Assembly: GCF_005885815.1 (NCBI RefSeq)
Contig: NZ_CP040602.1
Coordinates: 1,627,630 to 1,691,629, forward strand
Direction: 5' to 3'
Source: Thiomicrorhabdus sediminis
GTDB taxonomy: Bacteria > Pseudomonadota > Gammaproteobacteria > Thiomicrospirales > Thiomicrospiraceae
DNA length: 64,000 nucleotides
The notes under the pieces: generated by a model
Database searches by the model: none
Told to the model about the DNA's origin: nothing
The model's input: the letters and a program-made list of their open reading frames with translations, nothing else
Part shown: piece after piece, positions 36,383-45,882 of the stretch
Position numbering within the stretch: the stretch's first letter is position 1
Layout of the letters: each line of letters opens with the position of its first letter
Made by a program: the position numbers and the translations under genes

Positions 36383-36681
36383 GCTTTTGTGGAAAAGAAA
36401 TCGGTTACCTCAAGTTCAAATATTACCCTCATAAGTAATACATATATACCTTATATTTCATAAATTTAAACCATAGTGTTAATTTTTAATTTAAATATAA
36501 AAAATTAAGTTATCGAATAGGATTGTCAAGATTTTTTTATTTTTATTCACTTAAAATCGCTGCGGACAAGAGCCAACAGGTTTTTACCAACTATGTTAAA
36601 ATTACAGCCTTTGATTATATTAATTTTTTAAATATATCATCATCATAAACACTAATTACCCTCATTTTTTTGGAGCCCTAA

Positions 36682-37872
36682 ATGGCAAAAATTTTAGGTA
36701 TCGGTAACGCCGTTCTGGACACAATCCTAACCGTTGAGCATCATCCTGAAGCCAATGAAGAGATGCGCGCATTAGATAAACATACCGCGACAGGCGGAAA
36801 TGTAAATAATTCACTGTATGTACTCAATCAACTTGGTCATGAAACTTCGATCTGCACAACTTTCGCTGCCGACGCTGAAGCCAAGCAATTACAGACAGAT
36901 TTACATAAACGCGGCATTTCCACTGAGCATACTCAAACCTTTATCAAAGGTCGCACACCAAGCTCCTATATCACGCTCAACGTTCAAAATGGCGACCGGA
37001 CTATCGTTCACTATCGAGACCTACCGGAAGTCAGTTTTGATTTTTTTGCCAAAATCGAAATCGAAGACTATGACTGGTTGCATTTTGAGGGTAGAAATTT
37101 GACTCATCTACCGGGCATGCTCAATATCAGTAAAACGTTTTTAACCCATCAACCGATCTCACTGGAAGTAGAAAAACCGCGTGATGGCATTGAAGCGCTG
37201 TTTGCTCAGGCTAACCTTATTATTTTCTCTCACCACTACGCCAAAGCGAAAGGCTTTGATAATGGCGCCGACTTATTGGCCAGTCTAAACCTCGCACAAA
37301 CCAATCTGGTCTGTACTTGGGGAGAGCAAGGAGTCTGGTATCAACAGGCTGGTGGTAGTACAGAACACCTTGCTGCTGTGAAAGTGAGTACAGTGATAGA
37401 TACGCTTGGCGCCGGTGACACCTTTAACGCGGGGCTTATCCATGCATTACTGGAAAAACAACCTCTTGCTGATGCGGTGCGCTATGCCAATGAACTGGCG
37501 GCAAAGAAAATTCAACAACCGGGATTGGATAACCTGCTTGCCGAAAACCAAAACAAACCACTAATCAATATTAAACAACTTACCAATACTCGCACCACGG
37601 TTATCGATGATCAAAACGGTCGCTCACTGGTATTGATCAAATATGAAGAAGGGGTACGCTGCTATATCAATAACTGTCCGCATCAAGATGTGCCGCTAAA
37701 CGAAGCCTATAAAATAGATGTGAACCCATTTGAAAAAACACTGAAATGTTCGGTACATGATGCCTTTTTCAACATTGATGACGGCGTTTGCATCGATGGT
37801 CCGTGTTGGGATGAAGCACTGCAAAGCGTTGCGGTGAAAATTGATGAGCAAGGTGATATCTACCTAGCCTAG
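36682..37872 (+). CDS. PfkB-family sugar kinase fused to a Rieske [2Fe-2S] domain
   Basis: This 396-residue protein has two parts. Residues 1-290 are a PfkB/ribokinase-family kinase, nearest in appearance to ketohexokinases, with GGNVNNS at 38-44 and the catalytic GAGDTFNAG at 243-251 (Asp246). Residues 300-396 form a Rieske domain of the NirD/ferredoxin type, with CPH (Cys332, His334) and CSVH (Cys356, His359), the four cluster ligands. The frame is continuous. A GGAG ribosome site lies before ATG 36682. The sugar substrate and the use of the redox centre are unknown. It faces an FNR gene across the intergenic region. Confidence 0.85.
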   Translation: MAKILGIGNAVLDTILTVEHHPEANEEMRALDKHTATGGNVNNSLYVLNQLGHETSICTTFAADAEAKQLQTDLHKRGISTEHTQTFIKGRTPSSYITLNVQNGDRTIVHYRDLPEVSFDFFAKIEIEDYDWLHFEGRNLTHLPGMLNISKTFLTHQPISLEVEKPRDGIEALFAQANLIIFSHHYAKAKGFDNGADLLASLNLAQTNLVCTWGEQGVWYQQAGGSTEHLAAVKVSTVIDTLGAGDTFNAGLIHALLEKQPLADAVRYANELAAKKIQQPGLDNLLAENQNKPLINIKQLTNTRTTVIDDQNGRSLVLIKYEEGVRCYINNCPHQDVPLNEAYKIDVNPFEKTLKCSVHDAFFNIDDGVCIDGPCWDEALQSVAVKIDEQGDIYLA

Positions 37873-37893
37873 GATAAGTCAGAAGCGCAAAAT

Positions 37894-37922
37894 AAAAAAC
37901 CTGGCAACGTCAGGTTTTTTAT
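37894..37922. terminator. Bidirectional terminator between kinase-Rieske gene and rlmB
   Basis: AAAAAACCTG and CAGGTTTTTT pair around a short loop. The gene before (plus) and rlmB (minus) converge on it. Confidence 0.75.
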
Positions 37923-37952
37923 TTTAAAGAGTCCGTGAATTCAGCTCTATAC

Positions 37953-38684
37953 CTATCGGTTACGCTGACGATAGGCCTCATAAACGGCAATACCGGTTGC
38001 CACCGAAACATTAAGGCTTTCCACCACGCCAACCATTGGAATCGCCGCAAGATGATCACAAGCCTCTTTGGTTAAACGGCGAAGCCCACTGCCTTCGGTT
38101 CCCATCACGATACCGATAGATCCGGTTAAATCGTGATCATAGATTGTCTGGTCGGTTTCACCCGCCAAACCGATCATCCACATACCCGCCTTTTGCATAT
38201 CTTTAATGGTACGCACCAAGTTAGAGACAACAATCAGCTTCACATTATCGGCGGCACCTGATGCCACCTTACGTACCGTTGCATTCATGCCTACCGAGTT
38301 GTGCTTGGGAATAATCACCGCGTCGGCACCTACCGCATCGGCAGTACGCAGGATAGCACCAAGGTTATGTGGATCTTGGACTTCATCCAAAAAGATAAAC
38401 AGGGGGTTAGCAGCCTGTTCAACAATTTTGTTCAGGTCGCTTTCTGTCAGATCCGCTTGCTTGGCAACATTCGCCATCACCCCCTGGTGATTGCCGTCAA
38501 TCGAATTAAAAGCCGACTTGGCAACCTGCTGAACATTCAAGCCTAAAGAACGCGCTTGATCGAACAACGATTGCTGACGCTTATTCAAATGCCCTTTTAA
38601 AAAGCTGATGCTATAAACAGACTGCGGCGACTGTTTAATAAACTTTTCCACCGCATGCAGGCCGTAAATTACCTCTTGTTTCAT
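37953..38684 (-). CDS. rlmB: 23S rRNA (guanosine-2251-2'-O)-methyltransferase RlmB
   Basis: This 243-residue SpoU-family enzyme has the three motifs: NLGAILRTADAVGADAVI, GIVMGTEGSGLRRL, and IPMVGVVESLNVSVATGIAVYE. It methylates G2251 in 23S rRNA. It directly follows rnr by 8 bp, the usual gene pair in gammaproteobacteria. Confidence 0.94.
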   Translation of the reverse strand: MKQEVIYGLHAVEKFIKQSPQSVYSISFLKGHLNKRQQSLFDQARSLGLNVQQVAKSAFNSIDGNHQGVMANVAKQADLTESDLNKIVEQAANPLFIFLDEVQDPHNLGAILRTADAVGADAVIIPKHNSVGMNATVRKVASGAADNVKLIVVSNLVRTIKDMQKAGMWMIGLAGETDQTIYDHDLTGSIGIVMGTEGSGLRRLTKEACDHLAAIPMVGVVESLNVSVATGIAVYEAYRQRNR

Positions 38685-38692
38685 CGCAACCT

Positions 38693-40978
38693 CTATTTAT
38701 CGGTTTTAGAACGCGAGCGTTTCTTTTTGCGGTAATTACGTTTCTTTTTCGGTTTTTCGGCTTGCTGCTCGGCAACAGACTCTTCACCGGCAAACTCTTC
38801 CGATGAATCGCTCAAACTTTCGATAAAACGTAAGTCGACCTTGCGATCATCGAGGTTCACCTGAGCGACTTGGACCTTAATACGATCTCCTAGACGATAA
38901 ACCTTTCCAGTACGCTCACCTTTCAGACAATGGCGCGCGTTATCGTAATGGAAGTAGTCTTCACCCAACTCGGTGATATGCACAAGACCTTCAACAAACA
39001 ACGGCTGCAGTTCGACAAACAGACCAAAGTTGGTTGCTGCAGAAACCACTGCTTCATATTCACCACCAATGTGGTGTGATAGATATTCACATTTCAAGAA
39101 GGTAACGGCATCACGTGTCGCTTCATCGGCACGACGCTCTGTATCTGAACAGTGCTGGCCGAACTCAACCATCTGGCTGTCATTATAAGTAAAGGTTTCC
39201 GCACCGTCTTTAGTCCATGCATGACGAATCGCACGATGAATCAATAAATCAGGATAACGACGGATTGGCGATGTGAAGTGAGCATAATGCTCATAGTTCA
39301 AACCGAAGTGACCTTTGTTCTCAGGTTGGTAAACCGCCTGATTCATACTTCTTAACAACACCGTTTGCACAAGATGCTCGTATGGCTGACCTTCGATCTT
39401 CTCTGCGACTGCCGCGTAATCGTGCGCTGTCGGCTCATCCCCTCCCTCAAGTGTCAGACTGAAATCCGCCAAGAAAGTACGTAAGTTTTTCAGACGCTCT
39501 TCCATCGGCTTTTCATGGACACGATATAGCATCGGCATTTTGTGCCACTTCAGATAACGGGCTGTCGCCACGTTAGCCATCAACATACACTCTTCGATAA
39601 TCTTATGGGCATCATTACGGACAACCGGCACAATCTCTTCGATCTTACGTTCAGCATCAAACACAATACGTGTTTCAGTGGTATCGAATTCCAAAGCGCC
39701 CCGTTCTTCACGCGCTTTTTGCAATACCTTATACAGGCTATAAAGCTCTTCCAGATGAGGAACCTGCTGCTTGAACTCTTTACGGTATTGCGAATCCTTA
39801 TTGGTCAGAATATCGAATACCTGATTATAGGTCAGACGCGCCTTAGAGTTCATTACCGCTTGATAGAACTGGCTCTTTTCCAACTTACCGTCTTCACTGA
39901 TATAAAGGTCGGCAACCATACACAGTCGGTCAACCTTAGGGTTCAATGAACAAAGTCCATCAGACAATTTTGACGGCAGCATCGGCACAACACGCTGCGG
40001 GAAATATACCGAGTTACCGCGGTTATAAGCTTCCTTGTCGAGCTCGGTTCCCGGCTTAACATAATGAGAAACATCGGCAATCGCGACCACTAGACGCCAA
40101 CCGTTTTTACGACGTTTGGCAAAAACCGCATCATCGAAGTCTTTGGTGTCTGCGCCATCGATGGTCACCAACTGCATAGAACGCAAATCTTTACGTCCTT
40201 CCATATCGGCTTCGGTGACTTCATCACCGATCTGATCCAACTCGGTCTGAAGTTCGTCAGACCAGCTATTTGGAATGCCGAATGCATGAATCGCCGAATC
40301 GATCTCCATACCTGGAGCCATATAGTCACCGACAACCTCGATGATTTTACCGATCGGGCCCGAACGAGCGGATGGCTGGTGAATGATCTCGACCAACACA
40401 ATCTGCTCTTCTTTGGCTCCCATCAGGCCATCTTGCGGGATAAAAACATCCTGGGTAATACGGTTATTATTGGGACGTACCCAAGCCAGACCGTCTTCAA
40501 AATTCAAACGCCCCAGCACCTGTTGAGTACAGTGCTCGCTTATCTCGATAATTACGCCTTCCTGACGACCACGACGATCTTCCCCCACTACCGAGGCAAT
40601 AACGCGATCACCATGCAAAACCTTATGCATCTCTTTTTCAGATAAGAATAGGTCTTTGCCGTCCGAATCAGGAACCAAAAAACCGTAGCCGTCAGGATGC
40701 CCTAAAACGCGACCTTTAATCAGGTCCATTTTCTTTAACAAACCAAAGGCACCACGGCGGTTACGAATTAATTGACCATCGCGCACCATGGCTTTTAAAC
40801 GGCGTGACAGAGCTTCAAAGCGCTCTTCATCATCTTCGGAAACATCCAATAACTGTGCGACTTGAAATTGACGTAGAGGTTTTTGAGCTTCTTCAAGCTG
40901 TTCCAGAATGAACTCACGACTAGGAATGGGGTTGTCGTACTTATCCGCCTCACGGGCTGCATGTGGGTCTGAACCCAT
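38693..40978 (-). CDS. rnr: Ribonuclease R
   Basis: This 761-residue exoribonuclease has cold-shock domains at the N-terminus, an RNB catalytic domain (residues about 250-580, with DDAVFAKR and AIADVSHYVKPG), an S1 domain near 640-720, and a basic Lys/Arg tail. It degrades structured RNA. ATG 40978 is chosen because homologues start with the DPHAAREADKYDNPIPSREF-type sequence; the upstream in-frame start at 41038 would add 20 unrelated residues. It is cotranscribed with rlmB. Confidence 0.95.
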   Translation of the reverse strand: MGSDPHAAREADKYDNPIPSREFILEQLEEAQKPLRQFQVAQLLDVSEDDEERFEALSRRLKAMVRDGQLIRNRRGAFGLLKKMDLIKGRVLGHPDGYGFLVPDSDGKDLFLSEKEMHKVLHGDRVIASVVGEDRRGRQEGVIIEISEHCTQQVLGRLNFEDGLAWVRPNNNRITQDVFIPQDGLMGAKEEQIVLVEIIHQPSARSGPIGKIIEVVGDYMAPGMEIDSAIHAFGIPNSWSDELQTELDQIGDEVTEADMEGRKDLRSMQLVTIDGADTKDFDDAVFAKRRKNGWRLVVAIADVSHYVKPGTELDKEAYNRGNSVYFPQRVVPMLPSKLSDGLCSLNPKVDRLCMVADLYISEDGKLEKSQFYQAVMNSKARLTYNQVFDILTNKDSQYRKEFKQQVPHLEELYSLYKVLQKAREERGALEFDTTETRIVFDAERKIEEIVPVVRNDAHKIIEECMLMANVATARYLKWHKMPMLYRVHEKPMEERLKNLRTFLADFSLTLEGGDEPTAHDYAAVAEKIEGQPYEHLVQTVLLRSMNQAVYQPENKGHFGLNYEHYAHFTSPIRRYPDLLIHRAIRHAWTKDGAETFTYNDSQMVEFGQHCSDTERRADEATRDAVTFLKCEYLSHHIGGEYEAVVSAATNFGLFVELQPLFVEGLVHITELGEDYFHYDNARHCLKGERTGKVYRLGDRIKVQVAQVNLDDRKVDLRFIESLSDSSEEFAGEESVAEQQAEKPKKKRNYRKKKRSRSKTDK

Positions 40979-41038
40979 AGAATTTTCTTTATTCACAATA
41001 CCAACTAAAGATTCTGTACAAAGCGGACTGGCGAACAT

Positions 41039-41580
41039 TTAGATTCCACCTGTTTGACCATTCCGATTTGTTATTAAAAATTGACGCTATTATAGCAAAA
41101 CGTTAGTTAACAGATTACTAACCACTGTCGTAATTATTTAAATTACCTAATATTTTCCAAGTTTACGACAGCTTCACGGCATCACACTTAATCGATATAG
41201 ATCAATCCCCTCAATCATGAGCTTAATAATTTTGTGCCGCAAAAATTCCATGCGCACCTTATCCAGCTTACTATGCGAACTCCAACTTTAATATCAATAA
41301 GTTAACCATATTCGCAGACAGAGCATTGAGACTTAATACAGATTAACTTCTGCATTCATCTTTTATACCAATTTTTAGATCGATTTTTTCAATCGTGGCA
41401 AACCATAACAACTTTTAGGGGTAAAAACAAATTTATTGATATACGACTACAATGCAAAACACGCTAAGCAACAAGCGCAATATTGACTAGAGACCTTAAT
41501 TTATAAGCGAAATTAAGTTGTTGCAACATCGGCCAACTTTAATAGAATAGAACCAACTTAATTGATATTGAGATATCTCT
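41039..41580. other. Intergenic region between rnr and the MltF-like gene
   Basis: The 542 bp hold an extended -10 promoter for rnr and upstream sequence of the MltF-like gene. I see no other gene, RNA or repeat, apart from a weak FNR-like TTGATctatATCGA on the minus strand near 41195-41210 that I do not press. Confidence 0.5.
41089..41097 (-). promoter_or_regulatory. Extended -10 promoter for rnr
   Basis: On the minus strand TGCTATAAT gives a consensus -10 with the extended TG. It lies about 115 bp upstream of the rnr start. The -35 region is weak. Confidence 0.5.
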
Positions 41581-43188
41581 TTGCTGAACTTGCACTTAAA
41601 AAGCCAAGACAAACCTTTTTCGCCCCCCTTGCAAAAAAAACTGTCTATTGGGCTCGTACTTATCGGTGGTGCCTTACTTTGTTTCAGCCACAGCTTCGCT
41701 GCCAGTATTGACAACAACAACGCTTTTCCGAAAACGGTCAGCGATCGGATCTACCAACCCTTCAAAGGTGATCTGGCCGATATTAGGGAACGCCGTATCT
41801 TGCGCGTTTTGGTCAGTTACAACAAAACCAACTTCTTCCATACCAAACGCGGCAACCGAGGGATAGAACACGACCTGATTAAAGCTTACGAAAAGTACCT
41901 CAATCGTGGCCCTCGTAAAACCCGCTATAAAACCCATATCGTGTTCTTGGCTCGACCATTTGAAAAGCTTTTACCAGACCTGCTTGCCGGTAATGGCGAT
42001 ATGGTCGCCTCTGGATTGACCATTACGCCTGAACGCCAGAGCTTTATTGATTTTACCGAACCTTATATCGAAAACGTTGATGAAATCCTAGTTTCCAACA
42101 ATGAAAATCCGGCGCCCACGAAACTCGAAGAACTTGCCGGCAAGCAAGTCATAGTGGTTGCCAACAGCAGTTACATTATCCACTTGGAAAAGGCCAACCA
42201 ATCTTTAGGCTTGCTTGGCTTGGCGCCGATTGAAATCGTCAAAGCCGATTCACTTTTGGAGGCTGAAGATTTATTGGAAATGGTCAATGCCGGCCTGTTT
42301 GACTATACCGTGGTGGACAATCATATTGCTGAAATCTATAGCAAAATCTTCAAGAACCTGCGCCTACAAAATGAGTTTGTCTTCCATCATGGCGGCAAGA
42401 TTGGCTGGGCGTTAAATAAAAATCTCCCTGACTTAAAAGAATCACTTAATCATTTTATTAATGATTATGCACGACCAGGAAAACTGCTCGGCAACAGCCT
42501 GTACAAAAAATATTTTAAAAACCCGTTTTGGATCAAACAGCCTCTGAGCTTAAATGCGCTCACCGAAACGCCTTGTTTACAGTATTACTTTGAAAAATAC
42601 GCTATTTTCTTTGATTTTGACTGGTATCTGATTGCTTCACAGGCCTATCAGGAGTCAGGCTTTAAACAGAACCTGAGAAGCTCTGCCAATGCCGTTGGCA
42701 TTATGCAGATTAAACCCTCCACAGCCGCATCGAAAATCGTCAATATTCCCAATATCTCAAAAATGGAAAACAACATTCTCGCCGGGGTGAAATATTTGGC
42801 ATTTATCCGCGACTACTATTTCGATAAACCCGAATACAGCAACGAAGACAAAATCAATTTCTCTTTAGCTGCCTATAATGCCGGACCGGGCCGCATTCGC
42901 AAGCTTCAGCGCCTAGCCGAAAGCAAAGGACTAGACCCACATAAATGGCACTACAATGTTGAAGTGATCGCCCGCCAGGAAATCGGTCACGAAACGGTGG
43001 ACTATGTCACCAAAATCCAAAAAACCAAAATCGCCTTAAAGCTTGCCAAAGAACTGGCGGAGAAAAAGCATTGGTTGAAAAACCAACGCATTGAAGAATT
43101 TCAGGAGGCTGAGCAGGAAAAGTCCGAGGCCCCCACCAATCAGGAAAGCCCAGCAAAAACCTTTATGCAAGCGGTCGATAAACCTTAA
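41581..43188 (+). CDS. mltF: MltF-like membrane-bound lytic transglycosylase
   Basis: This 535-residue protein has an N-terminal signal/membrane segment (residues 20-40), a substrate-binding-protein-like domain (about 65-320), and an SLT domain with catalytic Glu near residue 358 (YQESGFKQNL, NAVGIMQIKPS). This is the MltF layout. The frame starts with TTG at 41581; another TTG at 41629 would put the signal peptide right at the N-terminus, and no ATG is suitable, so the start is uncertain. Its end overlaps the convergent thiI end by 26 bp. Confidence 0.85.
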   Translation: MLNLHLKSQDKPFSPPLQKKLSIGLVLIGGALLCFSHSFAASIDNNNAFPKTVSDRIYQPFKGDLADIRERRILRVLVSYNKTNFFHTKRGNRGIEHDLIKAYEKYLNRGPRKTRYKTHIVFLARPFEKLLPDLLAGNGDMVASGLTITPERQSFIDFTEPYIENVDEILVSNNENPAPTKLEELAGKQVIVVANSSYIIHLEKANQSLGLLGLAPIEIVKADSLLEAEDLLEMVNAGLFDYTVVDNHIAEIYSKIFKNLRLQNEFVFHHGGKIGWALNKNLPDLKESLNHFINDYARPGKLLGNSLYKKYFKNPFWIKQPLSLNALTETPCLQYYFEKYAIFFDFDWYLIASQAYQESGFKQNLRSSANAVGIMQIKPSTAASKIVNIPNISKMENNILAGVKYLAFIRDYYFDKPEYSNEDKINFSLAAYNAGPGRIRKLQRLAESKGLDPHKWHYNVEVIARQEIGHETVDYVTKIQKTKIALKLAKELAEKKHWLKNQRIEEFQEAEQEKSEAPTNQESPAKTFMQAVDKP

Positions 43189-44614
43189 CGTTGATAAAAC
43201 CGGCATCACGTAAATACTGAGCATGCAATTGACTCATCACTCCCTTATCACAATAAAGCAGGTAAGTTTTTTGCTGATCCAGCGCTTTGAACTTTCGATT
43301 CAACTCATGAAATGGAATATTCAAAACCTCAGCATCAGCCGTTACGCTCAACGGCCTATGGTTCACTTCCGCTTCACGGCGAATATCGATAACGACTTCA
43401 TCACCAATGTGATTGACCACCTCGACCGGCGCCTGCTGATTAACATCTTCAATGATCTTATCCACCGGCAGACTCACCGCCTGATCAACCGCTTTTTCCA
43501 ACACACTATAATCAAAACGTTTGGCTTCCTTTGCCATACGCTCAAATGACGCGTTAGTCACAGGGTTTTTTGAAATCACGCCACAATACTCCGGCATATT
43601 CTCGGCAAACTCGCGGGTTCCGATCTTATCGGCAATCTCGACGATTTCCGGCTTATTCATTGTTGCCAGTGGTCTTAAAACCAATTTATTACTCACCTCA
43701 TCAATCACCGCGAGGTTGCGTAATGTCTGGCTACTTACCTGGGCAACACTTTCCCCCGTCACCAAGGCATCAATTCCCATCGCATCGGCAACCTTTTCCG
43801 CCGCCATCAACATCAGGCGTTTCAATGTGACGCCCATATAACTCTCATGAGTTGCATTGAAAATCTCCGCCACCACTTCTTCAAAAGGCACCGAAACGAA
43901 CTGCACTCGGTGTGAGGCACCGAACTGGCTCCATAAATACAAAGCCACCTGCTTAACGCCGACTTCGTGGGCCGCACCACCTAGATTAAAAAATATAAAA
44001 TGGGTTTTCAGGCCACGTTTCATCGTCAAATAACTGGCAACCGTTGAATCGAATCCTCCAGACATCAGAGAAAGCACATCACCCTGCATTCCGATTGGAA
44101 AGCCTCCCAGTCCAGCCTGACGCTTGGTAATAACATTCAAAGTATGCTGGTGCAGCTCGAATTCGACTTTAACCTGAGCATTGTGCAGATCAACACCTGC
44201 GGGCTCACCCTTTTCATAAAGGTAAGCGCCGACAAAACGCTCCAGATCAAATGAACTGACATCATGAGTTCCGCTACGTTTGGCACGGACAACAAAGGTT
44301 TTACCGCTAATGCTTTGCAAATGATGCAAAGCCACCTTCTCACCGATTAACTCCAGGTCTTCGCCTGTCTGGTATTGCACCACTTCCAGATACTGCTCAA
44401 CCCCGGGGGTTTTCTGCAAAGTATTGCGCACCGCATCAATAAAGACATCCTCACATTCGACTTCAATCTTATCCCAGAAACGCTTCACCACAATCTCGCC
44501 ATCGATACGGTGCAACAGGGTTCGCAGGTTTTCATAAAGCATGGTAATCATGCGCTTTTTAACCGGCCCACCCTTAATCATAATTTCTGGAAATAACTTA
44601 ACAATAAATCTCAT
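43163..44614 (-). CDS. thiI: tRNA 4-thiouridine synthase ThiI with rhodanese domain
   Basis: This 483-residue protein has the THUMP region, a PP-loop (SLMSGGFDSTVASYL), and a C-terminal rhodanese domain with the persulfide Cys in LLYCDKGVMSQ. It transfers sulfur to tRNA uridine 8 and to thiazole. ATG 44614 is chosen since homologues begin MRFIVKLFPEIMIKG; the longer frame adds 27 residues without support. The 3' end overlaps the convergent mltF-like gene. Confidence 0.95.
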   Translation of the reverse strand: MRFIVKLFPEIMIKGGPVKKRMITMLYENLRTLLHRIDGEIVVKRFWDKIEVECEDVFIDAVRNTLQKTPGVEQYLEVVQYQTGEDLELIGEKVALHHLQSISGKTFVVRAKRSGTHDVSSFDLERFVGAYLYEKGEPAGVDLHNAQVKVEFELHQHTLNVITKRQAGLGGFPIGMQGDVLSLMSGGFDSTVASYLTMKRGLKTHFIFFNLGGAAHEVGVKQVALYLWSQFGASHRVQFVSVPFEEVVAEIFNATHESYMGVTLKRLMLMAAEKVADAMGIDALVTGESVAQVSSQTLRNLAVIDEVSNKLVLRPLATMNKPEIVEIADKIGTREFAENMPEYCGVISKNPVTNASFERMAKEAKRFDYSVLEKAVDQAVSLPVDKIIEDVNQQAPVEVVNHIGDEVVIDIRREAEVNHRPLSVTADAEVLNIPFHELNRKFKALDQQKTYLLYCDKGVMSQLHAQYLRDAGFINVKVYRPLA

Positions 44615-44716
44615 GTTCTGACTCTTTAAGGCTGCTGTAATTCGCAGCGAATTAATTTTCTGTATGGGTTTTGTAGCGACTGACCTGAATGCCAAACCTG
44701 GTTTTAGCCAGGATCT

Positions 44717-45565
44717 TTAAATCTGCGCGATCAAACTATTGATAATGACACTTTTGCGCACTTCGTTGATTACCGACGACTCGATCATCAACACCTCTTG
44801 CGCATTCATCATCATTTCTTTGATTTCCGTGCCGATATAAGAACCGAAACTGACTTCACTGACAATGCCGTTGGCAAGCTGAATCAAAGCGACCAATAAT
44901 CGTACCTTGTCATTTTCAATACTGTGCAGATCTTTTTGGTGATGCATCATCACCAATTGACAGATATCCGCATCCAAATTCCATTTTTTTGCCACCAACA
45001 GTCCAAACACGCCGTGGTTGACACGGAAAATCAACTCTTCTTTGTGCACACCACTGTAATAATTGGTTAAGGTATTGAAAAAGATCTTTTCGTACTTGGC
45101 AAAACGACTGGCAAGCATAATCGCACCGGAGTTATGAAACAAACCGGCCAGATAGGCTTTATCGGGGCGCACCTCAACAATATAGGTCGACAATTCACAA
45201 GCCACCCGAGCGACATCAAAGCTGTGTTCGATAAGCGTTTCAAAAGCCATGTTTTTGACAACGCTCTTAAACGCCAAACCAACCACCAGGTTTTGCAACT
45301 GGGTACTACCTAAACGGTCTACCGCAGCACGAATATTTTGCACCGGCTGTGCTCTTTTACCGACAAAACGCGGATCATTCGCTAGTTTTAGCAACTCACC
45401 GCTTAAAACGGTATTGCGCCCTATAATACGCGCGACTTCGCCGAAATCTGGAAACTCAGTTGATGCAAACAAGGCTTGTAACTCAAGCACTTCCGTGGGC
45501 ATAGCTGGCAACGGGGTATCAGCAAGAATCTGCTGCGCTATCTCTAATTGTTGTTTGATATCCAT
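44717..45565 (-). CDS. HDOD-domain protein
   Basis: This 282-residue protein is a single HDOD domain (LPAMPTEVLELQALFAS, EVARIIGRNTVLSGELLKLANDPRF, LAGLFHNSGAIMLASRF, VNHGVFGLLVAKKW). HDOD proteins are HD-related signalling proteins often linked to regulation by environmental signals or c-di-GMP. The HD metal ligands are degenerate, as in the family. ATG 45565 is preferred to the longer frame at 45595. It lies 102 bp upstream of thiI on the same strand. Confidence 0.85.
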   Translation of the reverse strand: MDIKQQLEIAQQILADTPLPAMPTEVLELQALFASTEFPDFGEVARIIGRNTVLSGELLKLANDPRFVGKRAQPVQNIRAAVDRLGSTQLQNLVVGLAFKSVVKNMAFETLIEHSFDVARVACELSTYIVEVRPDKAYLAGLFHNSGAIMLASRFAKYEKIFFNTLTNYYSGVHKEELIFRVNHGVFGLLVAKKWNLDADICQLVMMHHQKDLHSIENDKVRLLVALIQLANGIVSEVSFGSYIGTEIKEMMMNAQEVLMIESSVINEVRKSVIINSLIAQI

Positions 45566-45783
45566 AAATCGAATAAATCCAAAAGTTCCCGTCATTCAGC
45601 AAAAAAACTAGCATAAGGTTCTAAACAGAGTATTTTAACACCCTCCAAAACAGATAGCCTAATGAATAAAAAGCAAAACAGGCCAAACGTCATTATCTTA
45701 AACCCATAGAACCGATATATCTGACGCGCTATTTTCTTAAAACAAGCCGCTTTCCCTCTAGAAAAGGGCGGGATACAGAGATA

Positions 45784-45798
45784 TTTTACAATGTAAAA
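45784..45798. promoter_or_regulatory. Palindrome upstream of fbp
   Basis: TTTTACA-A-TGTAAAA is a 15 bp palindrome with 7 bp arms. It lies 14 bp upstream of a plausible fbp promoter -35 (45812-45817, TTGAAT; -10 TAGAAT at 45836-45841, spacing 18). The centre is near -57 from the expected start, an activator position. Confidence 0.45.
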
Positions 45799-45811
45799 CC
45801 ATTCAAGCAGA

Positions 45812-45841
45812 TTGAATAAAACAGGTTAAACGTGTTAGAAT
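45812..45841 (+). promoter_or_regulatory. Predicted fbp promoter
   Basis: TTGAAT and TAGAAT are separated by 18 bp, about 40 bp before fbp. GAGAGA, a ribosome site, precedes the ATG. Confidence 0.5.
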
Positions 45842-45882
45842 TGATTGGTTTAGCAACTTAAATTAATACAGAGAGATTCTCG

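Larger units (their letters stand above)
36126..36681. other. AT-rich intergenic region between fnr and the PfkB-Rieske gene
   Basis: This 556 bp stretch holds an FNR box, a weaker FNR-like site (36226-36239), and a DnaA-box pair (36374-36382 and a reverse near-match beside it). The long AT-rich run from about 36420 to 36680 has no ORF. A GGAG ribosome site precedes the next gene. Confidence 0.6.

Noticed and set aside
36370-36680. Replication origin suggested by a DnaA box and an AT-rich run
   Set aside because: Only one perfect box and one near-match are present, and no dnaA, dnaN or gidA gene is near.
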